The notes: a model not told the origin generated them from the sequence alone. A stretch of DNA of 31,433 bases from RGIG995 sp045603745 (GCA_045603745.1 JAZUMQ010000006.1:1-31433), one strand, 5' to 3'. Positions 23,901 through 31,002 are shown, counted from the stretch's first letter. Translations and numbers: made by a program.

Positions 23901-24206
23901 GTTTATAACGGGAAAACGGTTCTTTCCCAAGAAATTGCGGTGGGCACCGGTATGATTATAAAACTAATCGACGGTACCACGGTGAAACATTCTGTCATTA
24001 CTGTCGTTACCGGTGATGTTAACGGCGATGGGGTCATTTCTATTACCGACCTGCTTTTGGTCAAAGCGCATTTGTTGAAGAAATCTACTCTCTCCGGAGT
24101 TTATTCCATCGCGGCGGATACCAACGGTGATGGAGTTGTTTCCATCACCGACTTTATCCAAATTAAAGCACAGATTCTGAAAAAGGGCGATATAATTGCC
24201 CGATAA
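20922..24206 (+). CDS. Secreted GLUG/Ig-like protein with C-terminal type I dockerin
   Basis: 1,094 residues with a signal peptide (about 1-31). Two copies of one module follow (about 40-340 and 365-640), each starting with TKE-LN-VRND and ending in GLUG repeats (AGGIVG...CYNTG), a beta-rich fold of bacterial adhesins. Four Ig-like Big_3-type domains follow (about 646-723, 727-799, 802-875, 879-950), then a spacer and a dockerin with two calcium loops (D1032-V-N-G-D-G to D1043; D1066-T-N-G-D-G to D1077). No catalytic domain is visible. GTG start with GGAGG nearby. The neighbour carries a cohesin, so this protein is probably held on the cell surface by cohesin-dockerin binding. Confidence 0.88.
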   Translation: MRIVNKIFLCLLISIFTMMVFSEIKMPEASAKDLDRTEYTPISTKEELNAVRNDLSGKYYLTNDIVFSDTDFIIGGDFYNNGQGWIPFGSDLANPFCGIFDGNGFSIINLSLNINGNSNVYAGLFGFSKGAILNLGLENADISAKTGSYSSFVYAGGIVGFCSSGTVKNCYFQGKIHASSPKNSIAGGIVGMAFGSCDVRNCYNTGSINATSSDRAKAGGIVGSISGSSSCISNSFNMGSVATGDSENSCSGGIVGECSSAAVSNSYNVGIVSGRNSGGISGVLNSGTISDCYYLEYLSKGVGKGDNAGKMCSWDDLMKQETFIGFDFELIWVFNDSNQYPCPVLREFGAPVWNTNANTVEFAGGTGVPWDPFLIGTKEHLNRVRNDPNSYFKLINDIIFDDADFSLGGDYYNDGSGWEPIGNSAAHSFSGNFDGDGYVIQNLYININPSKDAYGGLFGYSTGKIKNLGMVNSDITVKTTDLSVDAFAGSIVGLSCNDVTNCYNTGTICGNSAGGIVGYLSSGTISKCYNSGTVVSDYEAGGIVGYSVGKIDECYSVGGVISSSTYAQIGGIAGSSNGETNYCYYLNSDYPGIGNGTDHCVGYTVSQMLQASSFSGFDFDTVWTMAGNSDYLYPELQKVKMQFTKKFVSIAVTALPTKTEYLEAKDVLDLSGGKLTVTYNNGMTEELNLSEVSVTGFDDTKIGEQTLTVSYNDVITTFKINVVAKSLDSIAITQNPAKQIYWKGESLDLSGMVVSAHYNNDTSELITDYTVEGDVATPGEKTITVSYKGKTTTFSVTVKEKSLVSIAITEKPKKLIYLEGDKFVKSGLVVTAYYDDTSSKKITEYTVSGYTSSPGTKIITVTYQDKTATFPVTVEAKRLTSIKVIKKPSKTTYLEGETFDPSGMVVKVYYNNDTSEEIIDYTVISDFSTPGIKLVTIAYGDKTVSLTVTVNPRVPSVITSDKYAIADGNLSKIPIGTPISTLLSNLNEGVFCKVYNGKTVLSQEIAVGTGMIIKLIDGTTVKHSVITVVTGDVNGDGVISITDLLLVKAHLLKKSTLSGVYSIAADTNGDGVVSITDFIQIKAQILKKGDIIAR

Positions 24207-24218
24207 GGAGATTGGAAA

Positions 24219-25463
24219 ATGAAGAAATTAAGCTCTTCGATTTTAATTCTTGCATTGTGTGTAGCAATGACGATTCCGTTGCATACCGCGGCTGCATCAG
24301 TTTTGTCGACCCTCTCCGGTCCCGGTACGGTTCGGGTAGGGGATACCATTACCCTCAGTTTCAATTTGAACGGAAACGGAATTTACGGCGCGTCCGGTAC
24401 GCTATCCTACGACAGCAATCAGGTTACCTTGTCGGGAACGTCACAAACGATCGGTTCCCCTTGGATTGTGGAATTTAACGGAAATAATTTCGTCGCATAT
24501 GATAATAATTTGAGCAGTCCAATCAACGGAAACAAGACCTTGTTTACTGTGACTTTCAAGATTAAATCTCTTTCCATAGGCTCGAATATCAAAATTTCCT
24601 ATACCGACGTTAAGACTTCCGATGGCAATGCAGACGCAAACGTAGGAACGGTTACCTATTCTACCACCGTAGCAGCCCCACTCTCCACGAATAGTAATCT
24701 GGCAAACCTGACCGTCAACAACGCCACCATTTCTCCAGGGTTTTCTGCCGAAACCACAAACTATACCGCAAGTGTTCCTTTTGAGATTTCCAAGTTGGAC
24801 GTCAAAGCCACCGCAGTCGACGAAAAGGCAAAAGTTGTTATCAACAGTCCGATTCTAACTCCCAACGGAACTACAAATGTAACGGTAACCGTTACTGCCG
24901 AAAATGGCTCAAAAAAGACCTATACTATCGCCGTTACCCGTGCAAAAGATCCAAACTATGTGGCAAGTAATAACAATACTCTTTCCGGAATTTCGGTGGA
25001 AGGATTTCTACTTTCTCCCGTTTTTACTCCGGAAAATAAGCAGTACGTGGTCTGGCTTCCCTACGAGACCGAAAGTATTAAAATTTCCGGTTCTTCTGCT
25101 GATAAGAAAGCATCTGTTGTCGTAGAGGGCGGGCAGACCCTTGCCGCCGGACAGGACAACGTCGTAAAAGTCATTTGCACCGCAGAAAACGGAGATAAAA
25201 AAGAGTATATCATCACCGTCAAGCGTGCCGCCGCCCACGACGGAAGCGTTGAACCTCTTCCCGAAATTTCCGATACTTTGCAACCTTCCACCGAAACGGT
25301 GACTGACGTTCTTACTGACGTTTCCACCGAGACGAATCATTCTGCAACACCTTCTTCTGATTTTGCCTGGTGGTGGTTTATCGTCGTCGGTGTCTCCGGA
25401 ATCTTTATCGGTATCGGTATTGGCTACTTGCTTTTTAAAAAGCCTCAAAAGAATGCCCAGTAA
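24219..25463 (+). CDS. Membrane-anchored cohesin-like protein with two cadherin-like domains
   Basis: 414 residues: signal peptide (1-27); a cohesin-like beta-sandwich (about 28-152) with VRVGDTITLSFNLN, GIYGASGTLSYDSNQV and TLFTVTFKIKS, which match the typical strand pattern of type I cohesins; two cadherin-like beta-sandwich repeats (157-242, 252-336; LANLTVNNATISPGFSAETT and LSGISVEGFLLSPVFTPENK); a Ser/Thr-rich linker; and a membrane helix (383-406) with a short KK tail. It starts 12 bases after the dockerin gene with AAGGAGA, and a terminator follows. Family motifs support the cohesin call; binding to the neighbour's dockerin is inferred from the operon. Confidence 0.82.
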   Translation: MKKLSSSILILALCVAMTIPLHTAAASVLSTLSGPGTVRVGDTITLSFNLNGNGIYGASGTLSYDSNQVTLSGTSQTIGSPWIVEFNGNNFVAYDNNLSSPINGNKTLFTVTFKIKSLSIGSNIKISYTDVKTSDGNADANVGTVTYSTTVAAPLSTNSNLANLTVNNATISPGFSAETTNYTASVPFEISKLDVKATAVDEKAKVVINSPILTPNGTTNVTVTVTAENGSKKTYTIAVTRAKDPNYVASNNNTLSGISVEGFLLSPVFTPENKQYVVWLPYETESIKISGSSADKKASVVVEGGQTLAAGQDNVVKVICTAENGDKKEYIITVKRAAAHDGSVEPLPEISDTLQPSTETVTDVLTDVSTETNHSATPSSDFAWWWFIVVGVSGIFIGIGIGYLLFKKPQKNAQ

Positions 25464-25482
25464 AAATAAAATAACTGAATTA

Positions 25483-25509
25483 CGGCAGACAGGTTTTCAC
25501 TGTCTGCCG
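25483..25509 (+). repeat. Stable hairpin after the cohesin gene
   Basis: CGGCAGACAG (25483-25492) pairs perfectly with CTGTCTGCCG (25500-25509) around GTTTTCA. No T-run follows; it probably protects the mRNA 3' end or works with the terminator at 25526. Confidence 0.7.
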
Positions 25510-25525
25510 CAAACTGTCTGAAAAG

Positions 25526-25550
25526 GGGCGTGAAGATCACGCCCTTTTTT
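25526..25550 (+). terminator. Terminator of the dockerin/cohesin operon
   Basis: GGGCGTGA (25526-25533) and TCACGCCC (25537-25544), loop AGA, then TTTTTT. The AAAA before it would give a shorter T-run on the minus strand, so it may also stop the convergent gene. Confidence 0.88.
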
Positions 25551-25567
25551 GTAATTTATTTTATATT

Positions 25568-26620
25568 CTATTTAGTTCTCATGTGAAGGCTATTGTTATA
25601 TCCATTAGCTCGTTCGATAGGCGTACATGTATAGTCCAAAACCTTTATACCCTTATCAACACTGTTCTTAAATATTTTTTCCATATCGTTATAGTGGGGC
25701 TGACCAAGGTTTATTCCGTATAGTTTTGGTGTGTTGCAAAGTGTCTCGATATAGTGGTCGCCCCTGCCGCAGAAGTGCATAACGCCGCCGTCAAAGCGAT
25801 CGAGAAGTATTTTATCATATTTGTTTGCAAATTCAGCGTAAAATTCGGGCGAAAGGTTCATGGCGCTGTCGCAACGAAGCAAAAGTCTACCTTTGTACCA
25901 CAGACTGCCCCAATGAGAATTCATATGGCTGTCGCAGGGAAAAATCTCATACCACTTATTCATAAAAGCAGTATAGGTTTCCGTAACGAGGTTCATTGCT
26001 GAATGAACAAGCTCGGGCTCATCATACATGGCGTAGAACATTTCTTCGCCCCACATAAGCTCGCAAACATCAAGAGGTCCCTGAAGATCGGGGTGGTACA
26101 CGTTAAGATATTTACTGATCTTAGGATACTTTGCGAATGTCTCCGCGCAAAGCTCTCCGAACTCGAAAACTTTTTTGCCAAACCCACCATTCAAATCAGG
26201 AATTCCTTTTTCTATAAGATCCTCAATTTTTGCGGTATCATTAAAAGGCTTAGTGGTTGGCAACGTGTTCTGATGTCTGGGCATGATGAACAGTTCTGCA
26301 CCAAAAAGTGAACTGAGTATTCCCGTTCCGTAATTAGCGCGGATCGAGGGTACCATTCCTTTGGTAGCAAGCGCCTTGCTTGCTCTTATAAGCTCGTAAC
26401 GAAACATAATATCGTAATCGTCAATAGCATCGTTAATATTTATTTTAGTAAGCTCAAGGGAGGGCTCGACCATCTTTTTTCTCGTAGGCGTAAAGATATT
26501 GTCGTCAAAGCGATCGTATAAGAAATTCTCCCATTGTTTTAAGAAATTATCCTCTGTTTCGGGATCAATTCTGTTCTCTATGTCTTCAAGCAGTTCTACA
26601 GTTTCGTTGCTTAATTTCAT
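25568..26620 (-). CDS. Uroporphyrinogen-decarboxylase-family protein (URO-D fold)
   Basis: A 350-residue protein with the look of the URO-D/cobalamin-independent methyltransferase-like superfamily that occurs in many gut anaerobes: YHPDLQGPLDVCELMWG (around 175-190), MHFCGRGDHYIETL (near 290, with His/Cys residues that could bind metal) and the closing GINLGQPHYND. True HemE is unlikely since the usual N-terminal arginines are absent and no haem genes are near. Members near sugar-catabolism genes may be methyltransferase or demethylase partners, but no function is proved. AAAGGAGGCAG precedes the ATG. Codon use and surroundings suggest it belongs to acquired DNA. Confidence 0.72.
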   Translation of the reverse strand: MKLSNETVELLEDIENRIDPETEDNFLKQWENFLYDRFDDNIFTPTRKKMVEPSLELTKININDAIDDYDIMFRYELIRASKALATKGMVPSIRANYGTGILSSLFGAELFIMPRHQNTLPTTKPFNDTAKIEDLIEKGIPDLNGGFGKKVFEFGELCAETFAKYPKISKYLNVYHPDLQGPLDVCELMWGEEMFYAMYDEPELVHSAMNLVTETYTAFMNKWYEIFPCDSHMNSHWGSLWYKGRLLLRCDSAMNLSPEFYAEFANKYDKILLDRFDGGVMHFCGRGDHYIETLCNTPKLYGINLGQPHYNDMEKIFKNSVDKGIKVLDYTCTPIERANGYNNSLHMRTK

Positions 26621-26651
26621 TGTTCTGCCTCCTTTTTGTTTCGACAGTTAA

Positions 26652-26680
26652 ATTATAACACAAAAAATTCCATTTGTAAA
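26652..26680 (-). promoter_or_regulatory. Promoter of the URO-D-family gene
   Basis: On the minus strand TTTACA (26675-26680), 17 bases, TATAAT (26652-26657). A 30-base duplication places a second TTTACA-17-TATCAT at 26682-26710. Confidence 0.75.
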
Positions 26681-26714
26681 TATGATAACACAAAAAATTC
26701 CATTTGTAAATATG
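26655..26714. repeat. 30-bp tandem duplication of promoter sequence
   Basis: 26655-26684 and 26685-26714 are identical copies that start ATAACACAAAAAATTCCATT. Each contains a -35 box and most of a -10 box on the minus strand, so the promoter exists twice, 30 bases apart. Beyond it, ATAGGTTG (26734-26741) and CAACCTAT (26764-26771) form a further inverted repeat; otherwise 26715-26794 holds nothing recognisable. Confidence 0.9.
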
Positions 26715-26794
26715 GTTTCTATTCTTTTGAACAATAGGTTGCACAAGCCACCGACAAATTCGTCAACCTATCAAAAACATGGCATATACTTAAA

Positions 26795-26990
26795 TGATAT
26801 GCACCCCAAAAGTTAGACACTTTTGGAAGTGCATATTTTTATGGCAAAAAAAAGACAAATTCAGCGAAAGTACTTGACAGAATTCAAAATATCCGTTATA
26901 ATGGATATGCGAGAACACCGTTTGAGTTATCATGAAACAGTGAGGCGGTATTGGCATACTACTTCACGTACACAGGAATGCAACTATATA
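26795..26990 (+). mobile_element. Truncated IS3-family element (left end and start of OrfA)
   Basis: The terminal sequence TGATATGCACCCCAAAAGTT and the next roughly 145 bases match, in inverted orientation, positions 1-167 of this window with few changes. The element breaks off after about the first 40-50 codons of OrfA; no OrfB or right end is found before the heparinase gene. The right boundary is approximate. Confidence 0.75.
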
Positions 26991-27053
26991 AACATTATGA
27001 TAGAATTATGTTGTTATAGGAAAGGAGAAACGACATGTTTCATAAATGGTTAG
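26841..27053 (+). pseudogene. Truncated transposase OrfA
   Basis: ATG 26841 opens MAKKRQIQRKYLTEFKISVI and continues MDMREHRLSYHETVRRYW, after which it loses resemblance and runs into the heparinase start region, ending at 27053. Compared with the left-edge copy, residues 5 and 12 are changed (G to R, S to L). The lack of the rest of OrfA and of OrfB makes it non-functional as a transposase. Confidence 0.75.
26874..26902 (+). promoter_or_regulatory. Perfect sigma-A promoter inside the IS remnant
   Basis: TTGACA (26874-26879), 17 bases, TATAAT (26897-26902), pointing at the heparinase gene, which starts about 126 bases after the expected transcription start. In the left-edge copy the same site reads TCGACA (53-58 on the minus strand). 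One C-to-T change (also the S12L change in OrfA) thus completes the -35 box here. Confidence 0.7.
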
Positions 27054-28885
27054 ACAATAATAAGATTGAGGATTATGATCTTTCAACACCATTATTACCG
27101 GCGGCAAATAACAGAGCGTTTTGGGATAGTAAGTTCCGAGATGGATATGTAACAGTTGCAGAAGAATATCTGGATTTTTCCTGGCCAATAAATAAGGCTA
27201 CGGATTATATCCAATACAGACACACAGGTAACCGGGGTCTACAAGAACGGATTGCCGTGAATCGTCGGGCAGCACTGTTCTCCTTGGTGGTGGGCGAAAT
27301 CGCAGAATATAAGGGACGGTTCCTGCCTGACATTGTAAATGGTATTTTTGCAATTAGCGAAGAGACTTTTTGGGGACAAGTATCTGAGATGATCAATACA
27401 GATGGTAACCTGAATTATGTTATAGATGGGAAATCGCACCTTATCCCTGATGCAGACAGTGGTGAAATCGGTCTTTTGACAGGAGAAACGGCATCACTTT
27501 TTGCAGTCATCTATTATATGCTGTATGATGCACTTGCGGAGTACTGTCCGCCAATCCTTACTCGAATTGAGTATGAGCTTGAACGCAGGATCATCACACC
27601 ATACCTGAATCATTACGATTTCTGGTGGATGGGTTATAAGCGAGAGAGAATAAATAACTGGAACCCTTGGATTCTATCAAATCTTCTTACAGTCTTCTTG
27701 TTGGCGGAGAAACGACGCGACATCCAAAACAGGGGAATCTCAAAAATGCTGCATGAGATCCAAAAAGGCTATAATTCTTTTTGTGAGGATGGAGGATGTG
27801 AGGAAGGTGTCAACTATTGGCGTGTAGCAGGCGGAATGTTGTTTGACTTCTGCGAACAACTTTATCTGGCTACAGATGGGCGACTGAATTTTTTTGAAGA
27901 AGACAAAGAAAAAATGCGTAATATTGGAATGTTTGCATGCCGTTCATATATCGGAAACGGATATGTGGTAAATTATGGAGACGGGAGCAGTAAGGTAGCC
28001 CCGCTTTTTGCAAGTTACTTATATCGGTTTGGCAGACGTGTGGGAAGTCTTCAGATGATGAGTGCGGCAAGGGATGTAGAGAAAGAAAGGCTTACAAACA
28101 AAAAGGAATCATTTCTAACCCCTGTTAAAGGCCATTGGCCTCTATCATTTGCCACGATTTCATTCATGGCTTGTTACGATGAGCTTGCTGCACTGCCGGA
28201 TTCTGTTCCGGAGGAAATAGGCCGTTTGGAAAAACTGCAGACTACATATCTTCGCAGTGGCAACTGGTATTATTCAGCTAAGGCCGGAAGCAATTGGGTT
28301 CCACATAACCACAACGATGTGGGCAATTGCATTGTTTATTATGAGAACAGGCCGGTCCTTGTGGATCCAGGATGTAAGGATTATACCGCCCAATCTTTTA
28401 ATGAGGGGCGCTATGATATATGGGTGCATCAATCTTCTTGGCACAATCTGCCGGAAATCAATGAGCAGATGCAGATGTATGGAAGAAAATATAGAGCGGA
28501 TTCTTTTGAATTACAGGGAAAACAGACCATGATGAGCTTTGCCGGTGCTTATCCTGAAGAAGCAGGAGTGTTATCATTGAAACGGACAGTTCAGGTGGGA
28601 GATGCTTTTGAACTGGCGGATGACTTCCAGTTTGAAGCAGAGGAAAATATAGTTTCAGAGAATTTTATCACTCCGCTGGATGTTAAGATACAAGGTAATA
28701 AAGTGCTCATCGGTGATAGATTTCTATTGGAGTCAGATGTGTCCGCAGAGATCTTGACGGATTCTGTCGCTTGTGAAAATGACAATTGCTTGAGGGATTC
28801 ATGGGATGGGGCAGATATAAACAGAGTTACTTTTAAGTTCCGTACCGGGAAATCGTTCAAAGTTCGGTTTGTTTTAACAAAATAG
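27035..28885 (+). CDS. Heparinase II/III-family polysaccharide lyase
   Basis: 616 residues: an N-terminal alpha/alpha toroid-like part (about 60-350) with NNWNPWI (207-213) and CEEGVNYW (255-262, Tyr261), and a C-terminal beta-sandwich (about 400-616) that begins with the family motif VPHNHNDVGN (H424, H426, D428) and continues to DPGCKDYT. Enzymes of this family cleave uronate-containing polysaccharides such as heparin, heparan or alginate by beta-elimination. No signal peptide is seen, so it would act on imported oligosaccharides. Exact polysaccharide-lyase family and substrate are undetermined. GGAAAGGAG lies ten bases before the ATG. The nearest promoter lies in the IS remnant. Confidence 0.82.
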   Translation: MFHKWLDNNKIEDYDLSTPLLPAANNRAFWDSKFRDGYVTVAEEYLDFSWPINKATDYIQYRHTGNRGLQERIAVNRRAALFSLVVGEIAEYKGRFLPDIVNGIFAISEETFWGQVSEMINTDGNLNYVIDGKSHLIPDADSGEIGLLTGETASLFAVIYYMLYDALAEYCPPILTRIEYELERRIITPYLNHYDFWWMGYKRERINNWNPWILSNLLTVFLLAEKRRDIQNRGISKMLHEIQKGYNSFCEDGGCEEGVNYWRVAGGMLFDFCEQLYLATDGRLNFFEEDKEKMRNIGMFACRSYIGNGYVVNYGDGSSKVAPLFASYLYRFGRRVGSLQMMSAARDVEKERLTNKKESFLTPVKGHWPLSFATISFMACYDELAALPDSVPEEIGRLEKLQTTYLRSGNWYYSAKAGSNWVPHNHNDVGNCIVYYENRPVLVDPGCKDYTAQSFNEGRYDIWVHQSSWHNLPEINEQMQMYGRKYRADSFELQGKQTMMSFAGAYPEEAGVLSLKRTVQVGDAFELADDFQFEAEENIVSENFITPLDVKIQGNKVLIGDRFLLESDVSAEILTDSVACENDNCLRDSWDGADINRVTFKFRTGKSFKVRFVLTK

Positions 28886-29191
28886 CAACGATTCAGGACA
28901 CCCCTTAATTAAAGATAATCTCTGGGTTACCTGATAGTGCACTTCGGATTGCTCCGTAAGGATTACTTGCGGGCAGTTCCGATGTAAGAGATTATTGTAA
29001 GATATTCCTGTGCCCCTCCATACAGTGGAAGCATCCGGATACCTTGGTTTTTACTTTTGCCATACCTCCAAATGAAGCTCGTTAACTGAAAAACCAATTA
29101 TTCATTTCTATGCTTTGCACAAATCTTGGAGCACACACTAAGGGGTTCTGAATAATTACCAAAAATATAATGTAAACGAGGAGAACGAACT
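28886..29191 (+). other. 306-bp intergenic stretch with possible RNA structure
   Basis: No coding region or promoter stands out. ATAATCTCT (28915-28923) pairs with AGAGATTAT (28987-28995), enclosing about 60 bases with smaller complementary blocks (CGGA/TCCG near 28945). A second pair, AATTATTCA (29096-29104) with TGAATAATT (29149-29157), closes a domain shortly before the next gene's ribosome site (CGAGGAG). It may be a structured leader or a degraded gene remnant. Confidence 0.35.
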
Positions 29192-30823
29192 ATGTACCCC
29201 AAATTAACATGGCGACAAAAAGATAATAAGCAATCACTGGAAATGGCGGAACAACCTATTTTTGAGATTGTCAGTGAGAGGTGGTTTCGGTTCCGGGCTA
29301 AGGACAGAGATCTTCGTTGGATTGGGACGGATTTTAGCAAGATAGACGCCGGCTGGGGATGTTATGATGCGTATTTGCAGGGATATGTACCTGATAAAGT
29401 GACATTTTGTGACTGTCCGGAAGAAGGGCGCTTTAAGATCACGCTGGAAGGCCATAAAAAAAATCTTGTATGTGAAAATATCCTGGAGCTTGAGGGAATC
29501 TGGCAGGAAGAAAGTGAATGCTTTGCATATGAATTGAGCATGTATCTGAGCTGTAAGCTGGAGGATCTGTATCAGAATTCCCTCGAATGTCAGCATAGTT
29601 ATGAAATGGATCCGGAAGCAAGGCCAACCATGAGGGTCTTGGATTTCTTTCCAGCATATTCCTGCTATCAGAACTTTAACCAGTCTATCAATGATGCAGA
29701 AGCTTCAAGACCGCTCTATCAATGGGTAGTGATGCGAGAAAAAGATGGGGAATGGGTAAAAGCCCCAAGAGTACATATAATTGACGTGCGTTTGCGGGAA
29801 AAAGGGGAAAAGAGGAAAAAGAATAAGCAACAACTAGAAGAGGAAGAAAACAGTTTAACTATAATGCCTATCAAATATGGAAAAGAGGGGAGCACATTTG
29901 GTATAGCAGATTATGAGCATGGTGGCTGGCTGTTTGAAGTTATGGAGACTCCAGGCCCCATTTCGTATGGCATTTGCTGGTATGCCTATGATATTCATGT
30001 GGATGCTACCCATGCGGTGCCGCCAAGAGGTTCCTGCGAAGATGTTAAGATGAAGTTCCGATGCCGGTTTTCTCCCATCAATGGTAAACAGGTAAATTCT
30101 ATTGTGACACAGGCGAGAGAATATAATTGGCGTAATGAGCGCATATATGACGTACCGGTAATGAATTATGAAAATCATTTTGATCGTTCTCTGAAAGACC
30201 TTCCGGGGGAGGAGACTGTTCATTTGAATTTTTGGTATCCGAGCGATGAGAACTGTCATATGGACAGAAGTATGGGCTGTTCTTCGCCGGGGAGTGTGTG
30301 TATAGCACGGCAGACAGACAAGGCCATGCCTTCTGCATGGTGGACTGGAAATTGGGGCATCCCTTATGATAACAAGCAGATCATCGGCCGCAGATTTCGC
30401 CTCAGTGGTATGGTGAAATGTGAAAATGTTACCGGACGTGCAAGGCTTGGCGTGGCATCGACGAATGGTATTGGAGGCGAACTCTTTTATGGGTTCAGAA
30501 CTCATTTTGCAGATGGAATGGTTCGATCCTCAGGAGGAAGTGTTGGTGGACGGGACGAAGCCGGTGGACTGAAAGATATACGTTGGTTGTTTTCTGATAG
30601 TGTAACTGCATCCACGGATTGGACCCGCATTAGTCTTGAGTTTGATGTATACGGTGTAACTAATACGATATTTATGGAAATGTCGGGCACGGGAAAATGT
30701 TGGTTTGATGATGTGGTGTTGGAAGATATTGGTCCCATGCTGTGGAAGGACGTCTGTCCATCTGAAAAAAAGTTTACAGAAGGATTAGATCGTTATTGGG
30801 CAAGACATAATGGTAAAGTTTGA
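29192..30823 (+). CDS. Uncharacterised protein with carbohydrate-binding-like C-terminus
   Basis: 543 residues without signal peptide or membrane segment. The N-terminal half is beta-rich and aromatic (ERWFRFRAKDRDLRWIGTDF, SYGICWYAYDIHVDA); a charged insert (REKGEKRKKNKQQLEEEEN) lies near residue 215. The last about 130 residues have a jelly-roll look ending TIFMEMSGTGKCWFDDVVLE; CWFDDV-LE endings are common in CBM4/9-like and galactose-binding folds. It follows the heparinase gene in the same direction, so a joint role in uronate-polysaccharide use is plausible. I do not recognise the family, and a catalytic site is not evident. Starts at ATG 29192 after CGAGGAG. Confidence 0.6.
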   Translation: MYPKLTWRQKDNKQSLEMAEQPIFEIVSERWFRFRAKDRDLRWIGTDFSKIDAGWGCYDAYLQGYVPDKVTFCDCPEEGRFKITLEGHKKNLVCENILELEGIWQEESECFAYELSMYLSCKLEDLYQNSLECQHSYEMDPEARPTMRVLDFFPAYSCYQNFNQSINDAEASRPLYQWVVMREKDGEWVKAPRVHIIDVRLREKGEKRKKNKQQLEEEENSLTIMPIKYGKEGSTFGIADYEHGGWLFEVMETPGPISYGICWYAYDIHVDATHAVPPRGSCEDVKMKFRCRFSPINGKQVNSIVTQAREYNWRNERIYDVPVMNYENHFDRSLKDLPGEETVHLNFWYPSDENCHMDRSMGCSSPGSVCIARQTDKAMPSAWWTGNWGIPYDNKQIIGRRFRLSGMVKCENVTGRARLGVASTNGIGGELFYGFRTHFADGMVRSSGGSVGGRDEAGGLKDIRWLFSDSVTASTDWTRISLEFDVYGVTNTIFMEMSGTGKCWFDDVVLEDIGPMLWKDVCPSEKKFTEGLDRYWARHNGKV

Positions 30824-30920
30824 AATTGCAAATTGCAATGTTTGAAGTTACTAATGGATAGACCCTGACAAGTTTGCGGGCACAGTGCCTAAGGACATTG
30901 TAATGGGTTTAGCCTTCGGT

Positions 30921-30968
30921 GATATGTACCTCCAAAAGTTGACACTTTTGGAGGTGCATATTTTTTAG
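30921..30968 (+). terminator. IS-end palindrome acting as a probable terminator
   Basis: TATGTACCTCCAAAAGT (30923-30939) pairs over 17 positions (one wobble) with ACTTTTGGAGGTGCATA (30944-30960), loop TGAC, then TTTTTT. Sequence and the following ATTTTTTAGCC resemble the IS left end at 98-137 and 26795-26842. It lies 97 bases after the stop of the unknown gene. 30824-30920 shows only a short repeat (AAATTGCAAATTGCAA). Confidence 0.7.
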
Positions 30969-30973
30969 CCAAC

Positions 30974-31002
30974 AAAAAAAGACCTTGTTCATTTGAACAA
31001 GG
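30974..31002 (-). terminator. Terminator for minus-strand transcription
   Basis: CCTTGTTC (30983-30990) and GAACAAGG (30995-31002); on the minus strand the stem is followed by TCTTTTTTT (A-run at 30974-30980). It would stop transcripts coming from the right, for example from the partial gene at 31252. Confidence 0.8.

Noticed and set aside
20922..25463. Cellulosome gene cluster
   Set aside because: No glycoside hydrolase, multi-cohesin scaffoldin or cellulose-binding domain is present; only one cohesin and one dockerin occur.
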